Source of the DNA: Microbacterium testaceum StLB037 | Lineage (GTDB): Bacteria > Actinomycetota > Actinomycetes > Actinomycetales > Microbacteriaceae | NCBI RefSeq assembly: GCF_000202635.1 | Contig: NC_015125.1 | Location: 2,356,001 to 2,420,000, forward strand | Length of the DNA stretch: 64,000 nucleotides | Direction of reading: 5' to 3' | Shown here: in pieces, positions 34,422 to 42,597 of the stretch | Position numbering within the stretch: the first letter of the stretch is position 1 | Layout: each line of letters starts with the position of its first letter | Notes under the pieces: generated by a model | What the model was told of the DNA's origin: nothing | The model's database searches: none | The model's input: the letters and a program-made list of their open reading frames with translations, nothing else | Position numbers and translations under genes: made by a program

Positions 34422-35632
34422 AGCGAGGGCTGCCGGTCGTAGAGCTCGAGATGGGCATCGACGACGCTCGGCCACGCCCAGCGGGGATGGACGTGCGATC
34501 GTGCACGGGAGCGCAGCCCGTCGATGTCCGGCAGGTTCAGCGCGTCGACGACCGCCTCGGCGATGTCTCTCGGCGACGCGCTGCGCGCGATGAAATGCGG
34601 GGACAGGTCGCGGACGACCTCGGGATTCGCGCCGATCGGGGTGACGACGACCACCGTTCCGCACGCGAGCGCTTCCGCGGTCGCGAGTCCGAAACCCTCC
34701 AACGCCACCGTCGGGGTGATGGCGAGGTCCGCCCGTCGGTATGCGTCGCGCAGATCCTCCTCGGAGATGCGTCCGAGAAGGCGGACACGCTCGGAGAGGC
34801 CGAGTTCTCGCACGCGGTCGGCGATCGCGGCTCCGAGCGGCCCCGAACCGGCGATCTCCAAGCGCGCACCCGGGATGCGCGCGAGGATCGCCGGCATCGC
34901 TTCCACGAGTCGGTCGACCCCGGTCCGCTCGACGAGACGCCGCGCGGTGAACAGCGTGATCTCGGTATCCGCCGGCGCGTGAGAGACAGCCGCCGGCGTC
35001 GCCGCGGGGCTGAACCAGGTCGTGTCCAGTCCTCCGGGAATCAGCGCCACGCGCTCGCCGGCCGCACGGTCGAGCGTCGCGACCTCCGCCCGGACGAACT
35101 CGCTGAGCGTGACGAGCGCGTGCGCTCGCCGCAGGACATGGCGCTCGGCCGCGCGAAGGCCCTGCACCGCCGCGTTGTGAAGAGGTCGAGGTAGCGCGTA
35201 GGAGCCACGCCGTTCCGACAGCAGCTCACGGTAGACGGGCGCGTGGCAGGTGTAGACGAAAGACGTACGGCGGAGCGCCGGCCCCAGCATGGGGACGGGG
35301 AAGTGGCCGTGCAGGACGACGCGGCGGCCCGCCCCGTCTCGTACCGCGAGCGATACCTGTGCGCGGACGCCGCGCGAGATGTCGAACGGGTAGCGGGCGG
35401 CGAAGAGGGGGTCGCTCTTGGCGGGTGGCGAGTATCTCCGCACGCGGACACCGTCTTCTCCGCGCTCGTGGTCGGGCTGCTCCGCGGCGGTGCGTTTGGT
35501 CACCACGGTCACGGATCCGCCGACCGCGACGAGGCCGCGCGAGAGCTCACGCACGTATCTCTCGAGGCCGCCGAGCTTGTCGGGCGCGACGGCGTTGGTC
35601 ACCATGACGACGTGAGGGGCGATCGCGTTCAC
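34418..35632 (-). CDS. Glycosyltransferase family 4
   Basis: A 404-residue GT-B enzyme from GTG 35632; the upstream in-frame extension has no family similarity. APDKLGGLERYVRELSRGL is the classic GT4 N-terminal loop, FTARRLVERTGVDRLVEAMP opens the donor domain, and VALEGFGLATAEALACGTVVVVTPIGANPEVV is the strong E-x7-E block (mannosyl/glucosyltransferase type). It should be a cytosolic enzyme working on a lipid-linked glycan, first in an operon with two overlapping downstream genes. The promoter is not obvious. Confidence 0.9.
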   Translation of the reverse strand: MNAIAPHVVMVTNAVAPDKLGGLERYVRELSRGLVAVGGSVTVVTKRTAAEQPDHERGEDGVRVRRYSPPAKSDPLFAARYPFDISRGVRAQVSLAVRDGAGRRVVLHGHFPVPMLGPALRRTSFVYTCHAPVYRELLSERRGSYALPRPLHNAAVQGLRAAERHVLRRAHALVTLSEFVRAEVATLDRAAGERVALIPGGLDTTWFSPAATPAAVSHAPADTEITLFTARRLVERTGVDRLVEAMPAILARIPGARLEIAGSGPLGAAIADRVRELGLSERVRLLGRISEEDLRDAYRRADLAITPTVALEGFGLATAEALACGTVVVVTPIGANPEVVRDLSPHFIARSASPRDIAEAVVDALNLPDIDGLRSRARSHVHPRWAWPSVVDAHLELYDRQPSL

Positions 35633-35976
35633 GCGTGGGGCTCTCGATGCGCGACCGCGTGGGCCCGCGTGCGCGGGCGTCGGACGGAACAACGGGGGGA
35701 GACGGAGCGCTCGGGCGCGGCAGCGGTCATCCCTCGACTATCGCTCTCGACCGCGGGCGCTCCGACGATCTCGGCACCGGATCATGCCGCTCCGCAGGCC
35801 GATTCACGGGGCATTTCACCCGGCGCGGAGCGAGCTGTCACCTCTGCGCGCCGGGCTCCATGACAGCCCACGGGCACGTGTGCCGCGGACGTGGTGGGGT
35901 TCGCGGCACGGCGCACGGAACGGGGGCCCGGGCACGACGCCCGAGCCCCCGCTCGCAACCGTTCACTCGATCGCGG
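35633..35976. other. Gene-free stretch between a polysaccharide operon and the secreted hydrolase
   Basis: These 344 bases hold no supported gene. The right end carries the hairpin at 35921-35951 that probably terminates the hydrolase transcript; the left part should contain the promoter of the glycosyltransferase operon starting at 35632, but I see no convincing -35/-10 pair. Confidence 0.5.
35921..35951 (-). terminator. Hairpin terminator of the secreted hydrolase gene
   Basis: Arms 35921-35933 and 35939-35951 pair at 12 of 13 positions around the loop ACGAC, about 26 bases after the stop codon at 35977. There is no T-tract, common for actinobacterial hairpins. Confidence 0.6.
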
Positions 35977-38900
35977 TCACGGAACCGGCGTCAGTACCAC
36001 CTGGTCCACGAAGGCTGTCGCATCTCCCGAGGGCGCCGAGCCGCGGAAAGTGATCTGCCGATCGCCCGCCGGGACGGTGAAAGTCGCCGAGGTGTGCGCG
36101 GTGAACGTGGCCGTCGGGGGAGCGAAGCTGTCGACGACGACCCCGTCGACCAGCACCTGCACGGTCTGCACCGCGCTGTACCCGGGACGACGCGACGCCT
36201 GGTAGCTCAGCGTGTAGTCGCCGGCCGCCATGTCGAGCGTCTGCGTGAACGACCCGTGCTCGCCGTTGCGTGACTGCAGCAGGGCCGTCTGGGTCCCCTC
36301 CGGCGCGGTCGGGGCGCCGAAGGCGCTGCCGTTGTGCTGGATGCCGCTGCGCCCGACGAACGACCACCCCTCGGTGAAGGGAGCGGACTTGACGCCCGTC
36401 GTGGCGGGAGCTTCGAACCCGGTGTTCTGCAGCTGCGCCGGCTCCGGCGGAACGGGCGCCTCGATGCGGACCGCGTCGAGGAACGCGGTGCGGTCTCCCG
36501 ACGGCGCCGTCGCGCGGAACGTGATGGTGTGACGACCACCGGCGGAGGTGAACGCGGGAGTCCGCTTGGTCTCGTACGAGCTCGTCGAGCCCACCGAGAA
36601 CGAGCCGATCACCGAGTCGTCGTAGAGCACGTCGAAGCTCTGCGCGGGATATCCCGAGCGACCCGACAGGGCGAACACCACCTGGTACTCCCCGGCCGGG
36701 AACGCCGCCTCCTGCGAGATGGTGCCCTGGACCCCGGCATCCGTCTTCAGGTATCCGACCTGTTGACCCTCCGAGGGGGTGGGAGGTCCGAGGGGACCTT
36801 GGCCGTTCTGGATGCCGGAGCGGCTGTTGAAGGTCCAGCCGTTCGTGAACGGGCCGGTCTTCGACTTCGTGCCGCCGGGCTTCTCGAAGCCCGCGTTGGT
36901 GAGCGTCACCAGCGGGTACGAGGACGGAAGCTCGGGGCTGACGTAGCAGCGCTGGGTGCCGTTCGGGTTCGGGTCGCCGAGCGTCGCGGCGTCGCACGAG
37001 ACCGGTCCCGTCTTCGCCTGGTAGGTGAACAGTCCGTCGCCTCCGAAGGCGACGCTCTGCTGACCGGAGAAGAAGCACGTTCCGCCCTCGTTCGCGCAGA
37101 GGGTGTATCCGTCCGGGCCCTGCGAGACCCCGCCGACCTTGAACAGGCGGCTGGTGACCCCGGAGTCCTGCTTGCCCGTCGCGAAGGCGGCGGCCCGGTA
37201 GAGCTTCGTCGAGGTCTCGGCGAGGATCAGCGGCCGTTCGTACAGCGTCGAGTTCGCCGTGGGCGCCGAACCGTCGGTGGTGTAACGGATCTGCGCACCC
37301 GAGGTCGGAGTGGACAGCGTCAGCACCTCGGAACCGGCGTACACGCCGCTGTCGAGGTCGAACTGGACGGGGTCGACTCGACCGGCCGTGAGCTGAGGAG
37401 TGACGGTGACGCGCGCGACAGCCGAGGACGACGGATCGGCCGTGCTGGTGGCGCGGACCGCGACCGTCCGTTCGGAGTCGACGACGGGCGGGGTGAAGAC
37501 ACCCGCGCTCGTCACCGATCCGTTGCCCGTGCCCTCGACCGACCAGGTGACCCCGGGGGCCCCGTCGAGAACCTCGGCGGTGAGCGGCAGGGTCGAACCC
37601 GAGGCGACCGAGGGGTCGACGTCGCCCAGGCGCACCTGTACGGCGGGGGCGGCCGTCGTGTAGATGGCGAAGGAGTACCCGTCGTCGAGCTGGTCGGAGA
37701 AACCGGTCGCGGCGGGCAGCGTCGCTGACACGGTGGGCAGCAGCGCGTTCTTGTCGGGCACGAGGTCGTTGGCGTAGACGACGCGGTGGAAGTCCTTGTT
37801 CACGGCGGTGGTGCCGAAGGAGACGTCGAGGTCGGTCGGGGCGGTGCCCTTCGCCTCGACGAGGACGGTGTACTCGCCGGCCGCATCGCGGAAGGCGGCG
37901 GTGCGCACATCCGACGTCGACGAGCTGGACTGCAGTACCTGGCTGTGCGCGGGGATGTAGCGGTTCAGCAGACCCGCCGACAGGAATGTCTTGCGCGGCT
38001 CGAGGCCGAGGGGGAGGGCGTCCCACATGTTGTAGGTGCCGTTCGTGTCGCCGTCGGGGTCGACGGTCCACGTGCCGTTGAGCTGCCAGACGAGCAGCGA
38101 ATGCAGACCGAGGTTCGCGCCCGCGATCACGTAGTTGGCGTATCCCGAGTCCCAGCCGCTCGCGTTGTCGTCGGACCACCCGAACTCGGACATGTTCACC
38201 GGCTTGCCGCCTGCGACGCTCTTGCGGGCGTTGATGCTCGCCGGCACCGAACCGTACGAGTCGCCGTAGGTGTGGAAGCTGTACTGGTCGAACGCGTCAC
38301 CGCCGTTCTGTGCCATGTAGGTGGTCCACGCGGGGGCGCCGGTCTCCTCCGGTCCCCAGATCTCGACCTCGTCGCGCAGGCCGTCGGCGACGAGACGCTG
38401 ATGCACGGCCTGGGCCATCTGCACGTACGCGGCCTGCTGGTCGCCGGGGGCCTCGAAGTCCCAACTTCCGTTGGGCTCGTTGTAGTACGTCAGGTACTTG
38501 ACGTTGTCGTAGCCGCGGACGTTCTTGAGCTGGTCGATGAGGGCGGACGCGGATGCCGCGTACGCGGCGTTGTCGGCCGGGGCGCTGGTCCACGGGTCGA
38601 CGCCGGGGATGCCGAACCAGTCGTGGACGGTCGAGCCGACCTTCCACCCGAAGTTCAGCTCGATGTCGGTGCCCGCGGCCTTGAACGCGTCGAGGTACTT
38701 GTAGAACGCCTTCATCCGGTCGCTGTCCCACGTGTAGACGCCCTTGTCGGGCTCCATCCAGTCGATCTGGAACCACACGCGCGCGACCTTCGGGCGGATC
38801 GTGGCGATGCGTTCCGCGTCGATCGCCCAATCGGCATCGGAGTAGCCGAAACCGCGCGACCGCTCCATGAGGGCGGAGGGGATGACGTTCACCCCGATCC

Positions 38901-39060
38901 CGAGGAAGTCGTCCTGCACCACGGTGCCCGTGTCGATCGTGACCGTCGCGGAGGTGTCGGCGGCGGCGGACGACACGCTGCCGGCGACGGCGAGCGAGGC
39001 GATCACCGCGCCGGTGGTCGTGAGCGCCGTCCAGCGGCGCAACGGGTGGGGGGATGTCAT
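35977..39060 (-). CDS. Secreted multi-domain glycoside hydrolase (clan GH-A type) with duplicated C-terminal modules
   Basis: A 1027-residue protein with a Sec signal peptide (1 to about 35, hydrophobic core then SSAAAD). Residues about 45-370 are a TIM-barrel like GH39/GH5-type enzymes: LTYYNEPNG (E195, acid/base) and VNMSEFGWSD (E292, nucleophile). After a beta domain come an Ig-like region and a chitobiase C-terminal-like fold (IRYTTDGSAPTANSTLYERP, near 590). Two tandem modules of about 140 residues end the protein; each runs NxGFE...GPF/APFT..W.F..RSGIQ and ends APSGD.TAF.D, and they look like carbohydrate-binding jelly rolls. Four Cys lie in the linker before them. No sortase signal is seen, so it is probably released. 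The polysaccharide attacked is unknown; it may be a plant glycan or the cell's own capsule. Confidence 0.83.
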   Translation of the reverse strand: MTSPHPLRRWTALTTTGAVIASLAVAGSVSSAAADTSATVTIDTGTVVQDDFLGIGVNVIPSALMERSRGFGYSDADWAIDAERIATIRPKVARVWFQIDWMEPDKGVYTWDSDRMKAFYKYLDAFKAAGTDIELNFGWKVGSTVHDWFGIPGVDPWTSAPADNAAYAASASALIDQLKNVRGYDNVKYLTYYNEPNGSWDFEAPGDQQAAYVQMAQAVHQRLVADGLRDEVEIWGPEETGAPAWTTYMAQNGGDAFDQYSFHTYGDSYGSVPASINARKSVAGGKPVNMSEFGWSDDNASGWDSGYANYVIAGANLGLHSLLVWQLNGTWTVDPDGDTNGTYNMWDALPLGLEPRKTFLSAGLLNRYIPAHSQVLQSSSSTSDVRTAAFRDAAGEYTVLVEAKGTAPTDLDVSFGTTAVNKDFHRVVYANDLVPDKNALLPTVSATLPAATGFSDQLDDGYSFAIYTTAAPAVQVRLGDVDPSVASGSTLPLTAEVLDGAPGVTWSVEGTGNGSVTSAGVFTPPVVDSERTVAVRATSTADPSSSAVARVTVTPQLTAGRVDPVQFDLDSGVYAGSEVLTLSTPTSGAQIRYTTDGSAPTANSTLYERPLILAETSTKLYRAAAFATGKQDSGVTSRLFKVGGVSQGPDGYTLCANEGGTCFFSGQQSVAFGGDGLFTYQAKTGPVSCDAATLGDPNPNGTQRCYVSPELPSSYPLVTLTNAGFEKPGGTKSKTGPFTNGWTFNSRSGIQNGQGPLGPPTPSEGQQVGYLKTDAGVQGTISQEAAFPAGEYQVVFALSGRSGYPAQSFDVLYDDSVIGSFSVGSTSSYETKRTPAFTSAGGRHTITFRATAPSGDRTAFLDAVRIEAPVPPEPAQLQNTGFEAPATTGVKSAPFTEGWSFVGRSGIQHNGSAFGAPTAPEGTQTALLQSRNGEHGSFTQTLDMAAGDYTLSYQASRRPGYSAVQTVQVLVDGVVVDSFAPPTATFTAHTSATFTVPAGDRQITFRGSAPSGDATAFVDQVVLTPVP

Positions 39061-39095
39061 GAGGGCTCCATCGTCATTGAGGGTGAGCCGCAGAA

Positions 39096-39109
39096 GGTAG
39101 TAGAACTAC
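39096..39109. repeat. Palindrome copy 1 upstream of the hydrolase
   Basis: GGTAGTAGAACTAC. It matches the second copy at 39180-39193 (GGTAGTGCAGCTAC) at 11 of 14 positions and is exactly 84 bp from it, eight helical turns, as expected for a looped or cooperatively bound repressor pair. Confidence 0.5.
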
Positions 39110-39179
39110 TCAATGCGCGCAGGAGCGAGCGTAAACCGCGAGGAAGACCCGTCACAAGAGTGCTGGAAAAGCTAGTGGA

Positions 39180-39193
39180 GGTAGTGCAGCTAC
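39180..39193. repeat. Palindrome copy 2 upstream of the hydrolase
   Basis: GGTAGTGCAGCTAC, partner of 39096-39109. It overlaps the stop codon of the possible leader ORF. Confidence 0.5.
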
Positions 39194-39318
39194 GTATGGG
39201 AGAAGCAGCAAGAGGGAGCGGGCGCGGCGTCCCCCAATGCCGCCGCGCCCGCTGATGAGAACGGGAGGGCGCGGCGTCCGCCTGCGCGAGCGAGGAGGAG
39301 TCGGGGGCCACTCACCAT
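39190..39318 (-). CDS. Possible 42-residue leader peptide
   Basis: An ATG at 39318 preceded by GAAAGAGAGAC (purine-rich, Shine-Dalgarno-like) opens a 43-codon frame that ends at TAG 39190, 129 bases before the hydrolase start. The peptide ends ...APSCCFSHT, with two adjacent Cys codons shortly before the stop. It contains the 12-bp GC hairpin. Codon use is mixed, so it may be chance; an attenuation role is speculative. Confidence 0.25.
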   Translation of the reverse strand: MVSGPRLLLARAGGRRALPFSSAGAAALGDAAPAPSCCFSHT

Positions 39319-39346
39319 GTCTCTCTTTCATCCAAGCACAGCGGTT

Positions 39347-39377
39347 CGTAAATAGCACTCCTGGATTCACGTAAATA
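39347..39377. repeat. Direct repeat CGTAAATA (two copies)
   Basis: CGTAAATA at 39347-39354 and 39370-39377, 23 bp apart, in an A/T-rich patch standing out in this GC-rich DNA. It lies 30-42 bp before the -10 box of the XRE gene and about where the minus-strand hydrolase promoter is expected, so it may be an operator or part of a promoter. Confidence 0.4.
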
Positions 39378-39406
39378 CGATCAACCTCTGCCGGAACCGG
39401 GTCGTC

Positions 39407-39412
39407 TACGAT
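39407..39412 (+). promoter_or_regulatory. Candidate -10 box of a leaderless promoter for the XRE gene
   Basis: TACGAT 6 nt before GTG 39419; transcription would start at the GTG. Confidence 0.4.
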
Positions 39413-39418
39413 CGAAGC

Positions 39419-40063
39419 GTGGGTCGCGGCGCTGTCGGACCACCCTCTCGGTACTCCCGGCGAGTGGTGGCGAATGTGGATCGCCTGCGGAAGTCCAGGG
39501 GGCTCACCGTGGGTGAGCTCATCAGTCGCGCCGGGATGACCAAGAGCTATTACCAGTCGCGTGCCGGGTTCTCTCTGCCCTACAACACGAACGACATCGA
39601 GGCCCTCGCCGCCGCCCTCGACGTGACGCCGGAGGAGCTGGCGAGCCCGGAGTCGGCGCCGCGCATCGAGATGCGGGTTCCCGCCCGCCCCGTGGGGGAC
39701 CGCGTGCGCCGGTTGATCGCGAGTCACGCCGCCACCGAGTCCGACCTGATCCACCACCTCGAGCACCTCGACCCCGGGTTCGCCCGGGGCGCGCGGGGGC
39801 TCCTCGAGGCGACCACCAACACCGTGGTCCTCGACGAAGAGGTCCTGCGCGAGATCACGCGGTGGGCCGACGTCCCCGTCGAGTACCTCACCGATCACAC
39901 CGACGAGGCACTGACCGACCGCACCGAGGCCGAGCTCGAGCTCCGCGATGCGATGCGCGAGGCCGGTGCCCAGAGCATCCAGTTCCGCGCCCTCGGGCAG
40001 ATGTCGCCCGATGCCCTCCGCGCCATCGCACAGTCCCTCCGGGGGAGGCCGCCGGCGTCATGA
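39419..40063 (+). CDS. XRE-family HTH regulator
   Basis: A 214-residue protein from GTG 39419, chosen because a TACGAT box 6 nt upstream fits a leaderless mRNA; GTG 39464 is a shorter alternative. Residues about 18-75 (VANVDRLRKSRGLTVGELIS ... IEALAAALDVTPEELASP) are a Cro/CI-type helix-turn-helix. The remaining roughly 130 residues are charged and helical without a known domain. It is followed by an ImmA/IrrE metallopeptidase gene after 22 nt; in other XRE-ImmA pairs (phage ImmR-ImmA, Deinococcus DdrO-IrrE) the peptidase cleaves the repressor. No phage genes are near. Confidence 0.83.
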   Translation: MGRGAVGPPSRYSRRVVANVDRLRKSRGLTVGELISRAGMTKSYYQSRAGFSLPYNTNDIEALAAALDVTPEELASPESAPRIEMRVPARPVGDRVRRLIASHAATESDLIHHLEHLDPGFARGARGLLEATTNTVVLDEEVLREITRWADVPVEYLTDHTDEALTDRTEAELELRDAMREAGAQSIQFRALGQMSPDALRAIAQSLRGRPPAS

Positions 40064-40085
40064 CGGACCGGACGGAGAGGCGGCC

Positions 40086-40547
40086 GTGACGGCATCCGAC
40101 GAGATGCTCGCGCGCGCGCGGGCGAGAGGGGATCGCGCGCTCGCTCGGCTGGACGTGTCTCCCGGGGCGACCTTCGACGACGTCGTCCGCGCGGTGGAGC
40201 GCGCCGTCGGCATGCGGCTCACCGTCGTCGCCGAGACCGACACCGCGACGTGGGGCACGCTCACCGGATTCCTCCTCTCCTTCCCCGATCGTCGCGAAGG
40301 CTCGATCCACGTGCGCGCAGCGGACGCCCCCGTCTACCGCGAGTTCGCCGCCTCGCACGAGCTCGGCCACCTGCTCGACGATGCACACTGCTGCGGGGCC
40401 GTGCACGAGCGCTCGTCGGTGTCGCCGCACACCAACCCGGACCTCGACACGACCCAGGTCGAGGCCGAGCTCGTGGCCGAGCATGTCGCACACGCCATCG
40501 CGCGGTTGATCTACGCCAGTCCGAGGATCGCGGAGCTCTCATGGTGA
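40086..40547 (+). CDS. ImmA/IrrE-type metallopeptidase
   Basis: A 153-residue protein from GTG 40086 with GGAGAG just upstream. The zinc-peptidase motif HELGH (91-95, in EFAASHELGHLLDDAH) is intact, and a later ELVAEHVA segment (about 133) could supply the third ligand Glu, as in the ImmA/IrrE family. Two Cys (102-103) and a His follow the motif, an unusual addition that might give redox or metal control. Expected role: regulated cleavage of the neighbouring XRE repressor. Its end overlaps the membrane-protein gene by 7 nt, pointing to coupled translation. Confidence 0.84.
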   Translation: MTASDEMLARARARGDRALARLDVSPGATFDDVVRAVERAVGMRLTVVAETDTATWGTLTGFLLSFPDRREGSIHVRAADAPVYREFAASHELGHLLDDAHCCGAVHERSSVSPHTNPDLDTTQVEAELVAEHVAHAIARLIYASPRIAELSW

Positions 40548-41467
40548 CCCTGCTGCTCATCGACGCCGCGCTCGTCGGGCTCGCTCTCGTCGTCGTCACC
40601 CGAGCCCGCGCGGCGTGGCGTCAGCCACGATCGAGAATCGCCTGGCTCGCCGCGCTGCTCGGGATGATCGCGCTCCTGACGCAGGGCACGGTCATCCCTC
40701 TCCCCGCGATGGACGCCCTCCTCGGCGGAACCAACGTCCTCAAGCTCGTTCAGAACGTCCTGACGATGATCGCCATCTGGCTCGGCATCCAGGCGGGGAC
40801 CGCTCCGGCGACCGCGCGGATCCGGACGCTCCGGTGGGGTTTCCCGCTGACGCTCGCGGCCCTGTTCGCCGTGGTCTTCTTCGTCGCGATGCCGGAGCGC
40901 GGCCCGTCGTCGTTCCTCTTCCTCGAGACGGCCGTGGCGACCTCGACGGGGGCCTGGGCCTACGGCGTGCTGCACATGTCGGGGATCGCGCTCGTCGGGG
41001 TGCTCCTCTACCGGTCGGCGCGAGGCTCGCTCCCCACGGCTCGCCGGCTCTTCCGCATCGGGGCCGCGGGCATCGTGCTGGGCTGTCTCAGCGAGGTCCT
41101 CGACCTCACCCTCACGCGGTTCTTCGCGCCGAACGCGCTCGTGAGCGCGCTGTTCGACCCCCTGTTCTACCTCGGCGTCGTCTCGTTCGTGATCGGGATC
41201 TTCGTGGCATCCCGCACGACCGCGGCGATCCGCCGCCGCGGCGAGAGCCTCCTGGAGCGTGCGGAAGCCCTCGCCGTCGAGCGCGGCGCGGGCGTGCCGG
41301 CCGGCCCCACGGCTTTCGCGGATGTCGACACCCGGCTCCACACGCTGCGCGTCGCCATCGAAGACGACGCGATCGCCACGTCGACACCCCTGACGCCGGA
41401 AGAGCGCGCGCTCCTCGACGAGATCGATGCCCACCTCACCCGCCGTACCACCGGAGTTCGCGCATGA
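40541..41467 (+). CDS. Multi-pass membrane protein (MAB_1171c-like candidate)
   Basis: A 308-residue protein from ATG 40541 with about seven hydrophobic helices in residues 1-225, then a soluble tail of about 80 residues (RTTAAIRRRGESLLERAEAL ... TPEERALLDEIDAHL) likely cytoplasmic. Conserved-looking intramembrane patches are FLETAVATSTGAWAYG and LGCLSEVLDLTL. The arrangement XRE - ImmA-like - seven-helix protein resembles actinobacterial loci where such proteins are labelled putative transporters; a sensor role is equally possible. It overlaps both neighbouring genes (7 and 4 nt). Confidence 0.72.
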   Translation: MVTLLLIDAALVGLALVVVTRARAAWRQPRSRIAWLAALLGMIALLTQGTVIPLPAMDALLGGTNVLKLVQNVLTMIAIWLGIQAGTAPATARIRTLRWGFPLTLAALFAVVFFVAMPERGPSSFLFLETAVATSTGAWAYGVLHMSGIALVGVLLYRSARGSLPTARRLFRIGAAGIVLGCLSEVLDLTLTRFFAPNALVSALFDPLFYLGVVSFVIGIFVASRTTAAIRRRGESLLERAEALAVERGAGVPAGPTAFADVDTRLHTLRVAIEDDAIATSTPLTPEERALLDEIDAHLTRRTTGVRA

Positions 41468-42597
41468 TTCGCCGCCTGATCGTCGGAACGGGTGCCGCCG
41501 TCGCGGCAGCCGGCGCCCTGCACCTCGCTCTCGGCGGCTACGTCGCCCGGCGGCTCATCGCGCCGCGGGCCGCCAAGCCGTTCGTCCCGCTGATCGTGGA
41601 CGGAGACACCGTCGACGTTCCCGCCACCGACGAGAGCCGTCAGCCCGGGACGTACGGCGTATGGCTCGACGACGGCACGCACCTCACGGTCGGCGAGATC
41701 CTTCGCACGTCCGGCGACCGTGTCGTACGCTCCCTTGTCGCGAAGCCCGCGGGCCTGCCTGACGGTACCGTCCGCGGGGCGTGGACCTCGCAGAACATCG
41801 CAGCGCCCGAGGCCGTCGGCCCTACCCAGCACGTCGCCGTCCCCCTTCGCCGCGGCGGGAGCGCCGACGCGTGGGTCATCGGGGATCCGGATGCCACCCG
41901 CTGGGCCATCCATGTCCACGGCCTGCGCTCGAGTCGATCCGGTGCCTTGCGTTCCGCGCCCGCCGCGGTCGATGCCGGCTGGACCTCCCTCGTCGTCTCC
42001 TACGCGGGCGACGACGAGGCGGCTCCCGCGGACACCCTGCCCTCTTCTCTCGGGACGCGCGAGTGGCGTGATGTCGACGACGCGATCACCTACGCCGTCG
42101 AACAGGGGGCGCGCGAGATCGTGCTGGTCGCGTGGTCGATGGGGGCGACGATCGCGATGCTCGCCCTCGAACAGTCGCGTCATCGGGAGGCGATCACCGG
42201 ACTCGTCCTCGTCGCGCCCGCCCTGGACTGGGGCCGGATCGTCGCGCGGGCCGTCAAGGGCGTGCACCTGCCCTCGTCGGTCGGGGCCACGTCTCTCCGC
42301 GTGCTGCGGAGCCGGTGGGGCGCTCGCGCGCTGGGTCTCATCGAGGCCGTGGACGCGCGCGCCCTGAACTGGGTCGACGGCGCGCGCCGCGCCCCCGACC
42401 TCCCGACGCTGATCGTGCACAGTCTGCGCGACCCCGTGGTGCCGGTCACCGGATCGCTCGCCTTCGCGGCGCGGCATCCGGGAGCCCGCCTCGTTGCGTT
42501 CGACGCGACGGGACACTGCAACGAGGCGAACCAGGATCCGAAGCGGTTCCACGCCGCGATCGGCGATTTCCTGCGTGAGCTGCGGCGCCCGGTCTAG
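41464..42597 (+). CDS. Alpha/beta-hydrolase with N-terminal membrane anchor
   Basis: A 377-residue protein, ATG overlapping the previous stop. Residues 1 to about 30 (MIRRLIVGTGAAVAAAGALHLALGGYVARR) form a signal/anchor helix. The hydrolase core has an oxyanion HVHGLRSSRSG segment, the nucleophile elbow AWSMGAT (Ser in S-M-G; the usual G-x-S-x-G has Ala-Trp before the Ser), Asp in HSLRDPVVPV and His in DATGHCNEAN. It closes the four-gene cassette and would act on the outer face or at the membrane, perhaps as the effector. Its stop overlaps the convergent alditol oxidase gene by 4 nt. Confidence 0.78.
   Translation: MIRRLIVGTGAAVAAAGALHLALGGYVARRLIAPRAAKPFVPLIVDGDTVDVPATDESRQPGTYGVWLDDGTHLTVGEILRTSGDRVVRSLVAKPAGLPDGTVRGAWTSQNIAAPEAVGPTQHVAVPLRRGGSADAWVIGDPDATRWAIHVHGLRSSRSGALRSAPAAVDAGWTSLVVSYAGDDEAAPADTLPSSLGTREWRDVDDAITYAVEQGAREIVLVAWSMGATIAMLALEQSRHREAITGLVLVAPALDWGRIVARAVKGVHLPSSVGATSLRVLRSRWGARALGLIEAVDARALNWVDGARRAPDLPTLIVHSLRDPVVPVTGSLAFAARHPGARLVAFDATGHCNEANQDPKRFHAAIGDFLRELRRPV

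Larger units (their letters stand above)
39061..39418. promoter_or_regulatory. Structured divergent control region of the secreted hydrolase and the XRE gene
   Basis: This 358-base region between two divergent genes holds several signals: a long inverted repeat just before the hydrolase start (39075-39115), two related palindromes 84 bp apart (39096-39109 and 39180-39193), a 12-bp GC hairpin (39218-39229 with 39241-39252), a possible 42-residue leader ORF on the minus strand (39318-39190), and a direct repeat CGTAAATA at 39347 and 39370. The hydrolase mRNA seems to have a long structured leader, whereas the XRE message looks leaderless. Confidence 0.55.

Noticed and set aside
35963..38179. 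738-codon frame parallel to the secreted hydrolase
   Set aside because: Arg/Pro-rich shadow frame with no domain; the other frame has signal peptide and catalytic motifs.
39419..40547. Prophage or integrative element remnant suggested by the XRE-ImmA pair
   Set aside because: No integrase, excisionase, attachment repeats or structural genes nearby; base composition equals the surroundings. xerD at 19013 is in conserved housekeeping order.
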